From: Agrococcus beijingensis
GTDB lineage: Bacteria; Actinomycetota; Actinomycetes; Actinomycetales; Microbacteriaceae
Direction of reading: 5' to 3'
NCBI RefSeq assembly: GCF_030758955.1
Contig: NZ_CP132360.1
Span: 364,144-428,143, forward strand
Length of the DNA stretch: 64,000 nt
This document shows positions 60,549 to 64,000 of the stretch, one piece after another. Numbering within the stretch: position 1 is the first letter of the stretch; each line of letters opens with the position of its first letter. Below the pieces are notes generated by a model. It saw nothing but the letters and a program-made list of their open reading frames with translations, was not told where the DNA came from and searched no databases. Position numbers and translations under genes: made by a program.

Positions 60549-60931
60549 TCCTCGACACGAACGTCTTGATCGACTACGAGCGCGGGACCATTGATCGCGA
60601 GGCACTCGACGACGACGATCTCGCGATCGCGGCGCTGACGGTTGCGGAATACCGCACAGGCATCGAATTGGCCGACACCAGCGAGCGCGCTGCCGCTCGA
60701 TCGCGGGCGCTGGCCGCGATGGTCGAAGTTCTCGAGGTCCTGGAGTACACCGAGGCGACCGCAGTGCATCACGCCAGGCTGATCGCCCATGCCCGACGCT
60801 CAGGCAGGTCGCGCGGCGCCCACGATCTCATCATCGCCGCGCACGCAGCGCAGACCGGCAGGCTCCTGCTCAGTCGCGATGCACAGGCCCGCTTCGGCGA
60901 CCTCCCGAGCGTGATCGCCTCCCAACCGTAG
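60533..60931 (+). CDS. vapC: PIN-domain toxin (VapC-like ribonuclease)
   Basis: A 132-residue PIN protein. Acidic active-site positions are visible: VILDTNVLIDYERG (Asp about 8), TVAEYRTGIELAD (Glu about 39), GAHDLIIAAHAAQTG (Asp about 102) and LSRDAQARFGDL (Asp about 119). Start taken as TTG 60533 with GAGGGGG about 8 bp upstream; GTG 60545, overlapping the antitoxin stop (GTGA), is an alternative. It cleaves RNA (tRNA or rRNA in characterised relatives) when the antitoxin is lost. Confidence 0.9.
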   Translation: MGRRVILDTNVLIDYERGTIDREALDDDDLAIAALTVAEYRTGIELADTSERAAARSRALAAMVEVLEVLEYTEATAVHHARLIAHARRSGRSRGAHDLIIAAHAAQTGRLLLSRDAQARFGDLPSVIASQP

Positions 60932-61121
60932 GACGCTGGCATGCGGACAGGGTCGAGCTGCTGCTCGACCCTGTCCTATTGCGGTTGATGGTTGTCGGCA
61001 TCGCGAACCCACAAGCGATCCTCGTGCGTTGCCACGCTCACAGGGCCGGGCGCCGGCACAGCGCCATCGCGAGCCTGTCGGAATCTCCGACAGGTTGCGG
61101 CTCCGGTGCCTGCCTCGAGGC

Positions 61122-61555
61122 CTACTCCGCGACGAATTCTTGGCGAAGCACTCCAGCGTCGAGCGCTCGTTCGATGTTCGAAGTCGCGGTCGGCAGTCAA
61201 GATCGTCAGATCGTTCGTGATCGCGTACGCGGCAATCATCACGTCGATGCTGCCTGCACCGCGCATGAGTCCACCGCGCCAGAGCGCTTGCTGGATGTCG
61301 AGCACCTCAGCCACGCCGGGCGCGCGTGCGGCCGGCGTGTAGAGCGCCATGTCAGCTCGAAGCTCCACATACTCCACCGGATTCCGCGCTGACCAGCAGT
61401 ACTCGAGCACCTGGGGCGGACACGTGTACCTCGCCGAATCGTCTCCGAATGTTCGCGCTCCGAGCCAGCTTCCGCAGCACGCTGTTGTCGATCAGGAAGC
61501 CCCTCTGCTCGGCAAGGCGTCCCGATGCCGGTCGGTCGCGAACCCGCGCCGTCAC
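61122..61555 (-). pseudogene. Second PIN-domain toxin gene, broken by frameshifts
   Basis: From GTG 61555: RGFLIDNSVLRKLARSANIR and RRFGEVHVSAP, then a shift of frame to QVLEYCWSARNPVEYVELRA and GSIDVMIAAYAITNDLTILT-ADRDFEH, then a second shift to ERALDAGVLRQEFVAE and TAG at 61124-61122. All PIN motifs are recognisable across the three pieces, but two frameshifts (near 61432 and 61182) break the gene. A clear VapC-type pseudogene. Confidence 0.8.
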
Positions 61556-61605
61556 GCGGAATAGTCGATCTGCGGGGCGTCGATCTCGTCGTCAGTGAAC
61601 AGGAT
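61552..61605 (-). pseudogene. C-terminal remnant of the VapB-type antitoxin of the broken pair
   Basis: The 17 codons before TGA 61554-61552 encode ILFTDDEIDAPQIDYSA, the acidic, hydrophobic toxin-binding tail of a VapB antitoxin. The stop overlaps the broken toxin start (GTGA), so the operon layout is preserved. Its N-terminal DNA-binding part is not recognisable upstream. Confidence 0.6.
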
Positions 61606-61681
61606 GCTTGCGGCTGCTGCCGCAGTCACCGCCGCGGCAGACGACCGTGAGGTGCTTTGGGTCAGGCGACGGGCTCTCGTG

Positions 61682-62383
61682 TCACTCCATCGGCTTTGCC
61701 GTGCCCGCGCCCGGACGGACGACTCCCGTCTCGTACGCCAGCACGACGGCTTGGGTGCGGTTCTGCAGGCCCAGCTTTGCCAGCAGACGATTGAGATGGG
61801 TCTTCACCGTCGCCTCGCCGACGAACAGCGCGGCGGCGATCTCCCAGTTCGAGCGGCCCGACGCGACCAGCCGCAGCACCTCGAGCTCGCGCTCGGTCAG
61901 CGCCGCCACGGCGGGCGGCAGCTCGGGACCGGGTGGGGGCTGCGCGATGAAGTGCTCGAGCAATCGCCGCGTGGTGGTCGGCGCGAGCAAGGTCTCGCCG
62001 CGCGCGGCACCTCGCACGGCCTCGACGAGTTGGCTCCGGCCAACCGTCTTCGTCAAGAATCCGGTCGCCCCGACCCGCATCGCGTCATAGACGTGCCGAT
62101 CGAGATCGAACGTCGTGAGCACCAGCACAGCCGGCGCCTCCGCACGCTGCGTGATGCGCCGGGTCGCTTCGATGCCGTCGATGCCCGGCATGCCGAGGTC
62201 CATGAGCACGACGTCCGGCCGCAGTCGGCGGGCGAGCTCAACCGCGGTCGCGCCGTCGGCCGCCTCGGCAACCACTTCGATGTCGTCCTGCGCATCGAGG
62301 ATCAGCCTGAGGCCGCTGCGCACGAGCTCCTGATCATCGACCACGAGCACTCTCACGCGCCTTGCGGCGGGGTCCTCATCCAT
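61682..62383 (-). CDS. NarL/LuxR-family response regulator
   Basis: A 233-residue regulator. The receiver domain (about 10-130) has acidic RVLVVDDQELVRSGL, phospho-acceptor Asp in DVVLMDLGMPGIDG (about 62), Thr in VLTTFDLD (about 90) and Lys in ATGFLTKTVG. The LuxR HTH (about 160-225) reads LTERELEVLRLVASGRSNWE and ATVKTHLNRLLAKLGLQNR. It overlaps the kinase gene start by 8 bp and forms a two-component system with it. Target genes unknown; the divergent membrane protein at 63716 is a natural candidate. Confidence 0.95.
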   Translation of the reverse strand: MDEDPAARRVRVLVVDDQELVRSGLRLILDAQDDIEVVAEAADGATAVELARRLRPDVVLMDLGMPGIDGIEATRRITQRAEAPAVLVLTTFDLDRHVYDAMRVGATGFLTKTVGRSQLVEAVRGAARGETLLAPTTTRRLLEHFIAQPPPGPELPPAVAALTERELEVLRLVASGRSNWEIAAALFVGEATVKTHLNRLLAKLGLQNRTQAVVLAYETGVVRPGAGTAKPME

Positions 62384-63575
62384 CGGATGCCACCGGCAGG
62401 CGCGCGGTCACGGCGAAGCCCGGCGTGCCGACAACGCCGTCACCCGGCCCCGCACGCAACTCGCCTCCGCAGACAGCAGCGCGTTCACGCATCCCGATGA
62501 TCCCGTGCCCGCCGACCGGCGGAGACGCGCTTGGGCCGCCGCCGTCGTCTGCCACACGGATGCGCAGGCTCCCCTCATCGCGCCCCACCTCCACATCGAC
62601 GCGAGTCGCCCCGACGGCATGGCGCAGCGCGTTCGTGACCGATTCCTGGATGATGCGGAACGCGGCGCGATCCACACCCGGCGGGAGCGTGCCGACATCG
62701 CTCGTGCGCAGGTGGACGGGCAGCCCGGCGGCCGTGACGCGCCGTGCCAGGTCGGGCAGCGCCTGCAGGCCGACGCCGCTCGCAGGTTCGTCGTCGGTGG
62801 CACGCAGCACACCGACCAGGGCGCCCATCTCGGCGAGGGTCGCGCGTGCGATCTCTTCGATCGCCTCCAGCGGTGCACGGGCGCGAACGGGGTTGCGCTC
62901 GAGCAGTTCGAGGGCCGCGCCGGCCTGCAACGCGACGACCGACACGCTGTGCGCCACGGAGTCGTGCAGCTCGCCGGCGATACGCAGGCGCTCGGCCGCC
63001 GCGGCTTCCTGCGCCGTGCGTGCGAGTTCGACCTCGCGAACGCGGGCACGCTCCGCGTCGTCGCGCGCCCGGCGGCGCGTGCCGACTGCGAGACCCGCGA
63101 GCCAGGTGAGCGCGATGAGCAGCCACCACCAGGTGGCGTCCTCGAGCTGCGCCGCCGTGCGAATGTCGAGCGCACCGTGCAGCGCTGCCGCCGCCGCGAG
63201 GCAGCCCAACCCGATCGATGCACGGCGGGGGCGCGCAAACGCCGCGACCGAGTAGGCCAACACGAGCACCGGACCCGCGATCAGCAGGCCGATGGGCGGG
63301 TCGCCGCTGATGAACGCCTGCAGCACGACGAGCGCGCAACCCACCACCACCGCCGCGAGGGGTGCCGAGCGGCGCCACGCCGTTGCTGCAGCGAGGCCGC
63401 CCAGCAGCACCGCGTTGACCAGCGGCGGCCCCGCGACAGGATCGTCGCCCCAGACCGCCAGCTCGGGCCACCAGACGTCGACCTGCGCGACAACGACGAG
63501 CACCGCAGCCAGCAGCACGTCGGCCAGGCTCGCGGGCGACAGGCCCCTCGCGCTGGCTGCGGACTGCTCGCCCAT
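62376..63575 (-). CDS. Sensor histidine kinase (HisKA_3/NarX-like)
   Basis: A 399-residue kinase. N-terminal region with about four to five transmembrane helices (about 15-165), no large extracellular domain, then the dimerisation/phosphorylation motif LRIAGELHDSVAHSVSVVAL (His about 207), N-box FRIIQESVTNALRHA and G-box VADDGGGPSASPPVGGHGII. It probably senses something in or near the membrane. Paired with the response regulator downstream (8-bp overlap). Start ATG 63575. Confidence 0.94.
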   Translation of the reverse strand: MGEQSAASARGLSPASLADVLLAAVLVVVAQVDVWWPELAVWGDDPVAGPPLVNAVLLGGLAAATAWRRSAPLAAVVVGCALVVLQAFISGDPPIGLLIAGPVLVLAYSVAAFARPRRASIGLGCLAAAAALHGALDIRTAAQLEDATWWWLLIALTWLAGLAVGTRRRARDDAERARVREVELARTAQEAAAAERLRIAGELHDSVAHSVSVVALQAGAALELLERNPVRARAPLEAIEEIARATLAEMGALVGVLRATDDEPASGVGLQALPDLARRVTAAGLPVHLRTSDVGTLPPGVDRAAFRIIQESVTNALRHAVGATRVDVEVGRDEGSLRIRVADDGGGPSASPPVGGHGIIGMRERAAVCGGELRAGPGDGVVGTPGFAVTARLPVASDG

Positions 63576-63715
63576 GCGGCCACTGTAGGCCAGACCAGGG
63601 CAGGAGCGCGGCCGTCAACCTCTGGGTGGAGGGCGATCGGCGCCAGGGCCGACGACGCCGTCGGTTGGCGCTCCTAGCGTTGCGCACGACCCCCTCCCAG
63701 CCGAATGGAGCACCG

Positions 63716-64000
63716 ATGTCCACCACTCTCCGACCCACCGCCCGCATCGGGCGCGATGGGGTGAACCACCGCGCGGCGGCGGTCGCCGGCCTGCTGCCGG
63801 CGACCGCGCTGGCGGCTGCGATCCTCACGCTGCCCGTCGACGCCGGAGGCTCCACGCCCGCTGACATCGCGGGGCGCTACGCCGACGGCGCCGACGGCTA
63901 CCTCTTCGGCACCGTGCTCGAGACCGCCTCCATCGCGCTCTTCCTGGTGCTGGTGGGAGGACTCTGCTCCGCGTTGCTCCGCCGCGCCGTTGAACCCGCA
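63716..64000 (+). CDS. Membrane protein, truncated by the window end
   Basis: Starts at ATG 63716, preceded by GGAG, and is open to the last base (95 codons). Visible: a basic N-terminus (MSTTLRPTARIGRDGVNHRA), a hydrophobic helix (AVAGLLPATALAAAILTLPV), an extracellular-looking stretch (TPADIAGRYADGADGY) and a second helix (ASIALFLVLVGGLCSALL). It is divergent from the two-component system and may be its target. The remainder of the protein lies outside the window. Confidence 0.7.
   Translation, partial: MSTTLRPTARIGRDGVNHRAAAVAGLLPATALAAAILTLPVDAGGSTPADIAGRYADGADGYLFGTVLETASIALFLVLVGGLCSALLRRAVEPA

Overview
The window is GC-rich actinobacterial DNA (roughly 70% G+C by eye, frequent GTG starts, dense four-base ATGA/GTGA gene overlaps, an F420/deazaflavin-type oxidoreductase, DUF2510 and Ktr-type genes). 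A Microbacteriaceae-like member of the Actinomycetota is the best guess. This is inferred from gene content only; no rRNA is present.

Layout. (1) 1-1.3 kb: end of a membrane protein gene, rsfS, then two tandem arrays of a 20-bp unit in opposite orientations (10 and 6 copies), bounded by two strong hairpins. (2) 1.4-11.5 kb: an Lrp-type regulator and a VOC enzyme face a seven-gene + strand cluster. The cluster encodes a branched-chain 2-oxoacid dehydrogenase (E1alpha, E1beta, E2), a methylcrotonyl-CoA-type carboxylase (beta, then biotin-carrying alpha), a MaoC hydratase and a CitE-like lyase. Together these read as leucine/branched-chain catabolism, but the expected acyl-CoA dehydrogenase is absent. 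(3) 11.5-13.6 kb: a KtrA/KtrB potassium uptake pair.

(4) 13.7-37.2 kb: an integrative island in tRNA-Ala(GGC). A 41-bp repeat of the tRNA 3' end (one mismatch) lies at both borders, with an excisionase-like gene and a tyrosine integrase next to the left one. The cargo looks like a defence island: a 980-aa SIR2-P-loop protein, a translationally coupled type I restriction operon (M, S, an Mrr-like nuclease, R), a second PD-(D/E)XK-type protein, an A1S_2505-type protein, an orphan ParS/MbcA-like antitoxin and a broken serine recombinase. Several unrecognised membrane, zinc-ribbon and small proteins accompany them. The island has lower G+C and a more mixed codon choice than its flanks.

(5) 37.3-45.4 kb: core-like genes again. 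These are a pterin dehydratase-VOC fusion, a GNAT enzyme, a four-gene ABC importer in the order permease-permease-binding protein-ATPase (UgpAEBC-like), an MFS transporter and a HAD phosphatase. (6) 45.4-54.3 kb: small functional units: a NYN-LOTUS protein, ArsR/SRPBCC/MBL, YCII/ZIP, TetR/methyltransferase opposite a deazaflavin-dependent enzyme, an SMP-30 lactonase, an aldo-keto reductase remnant, a phosphopantetheinyl transferase and an FMN reductase. Several regulators have visible palindromic operators. (7) 54.4-64 kb: a 771-aa ATPase-LuxR regulator, a DUF4386/quinone oxidoreductase/SDR cluster, an apparently leaderless Phd-PIN toxin-antitoxin pair, a second degraded PIN pair, a two-component system and the start of another membrane protein.
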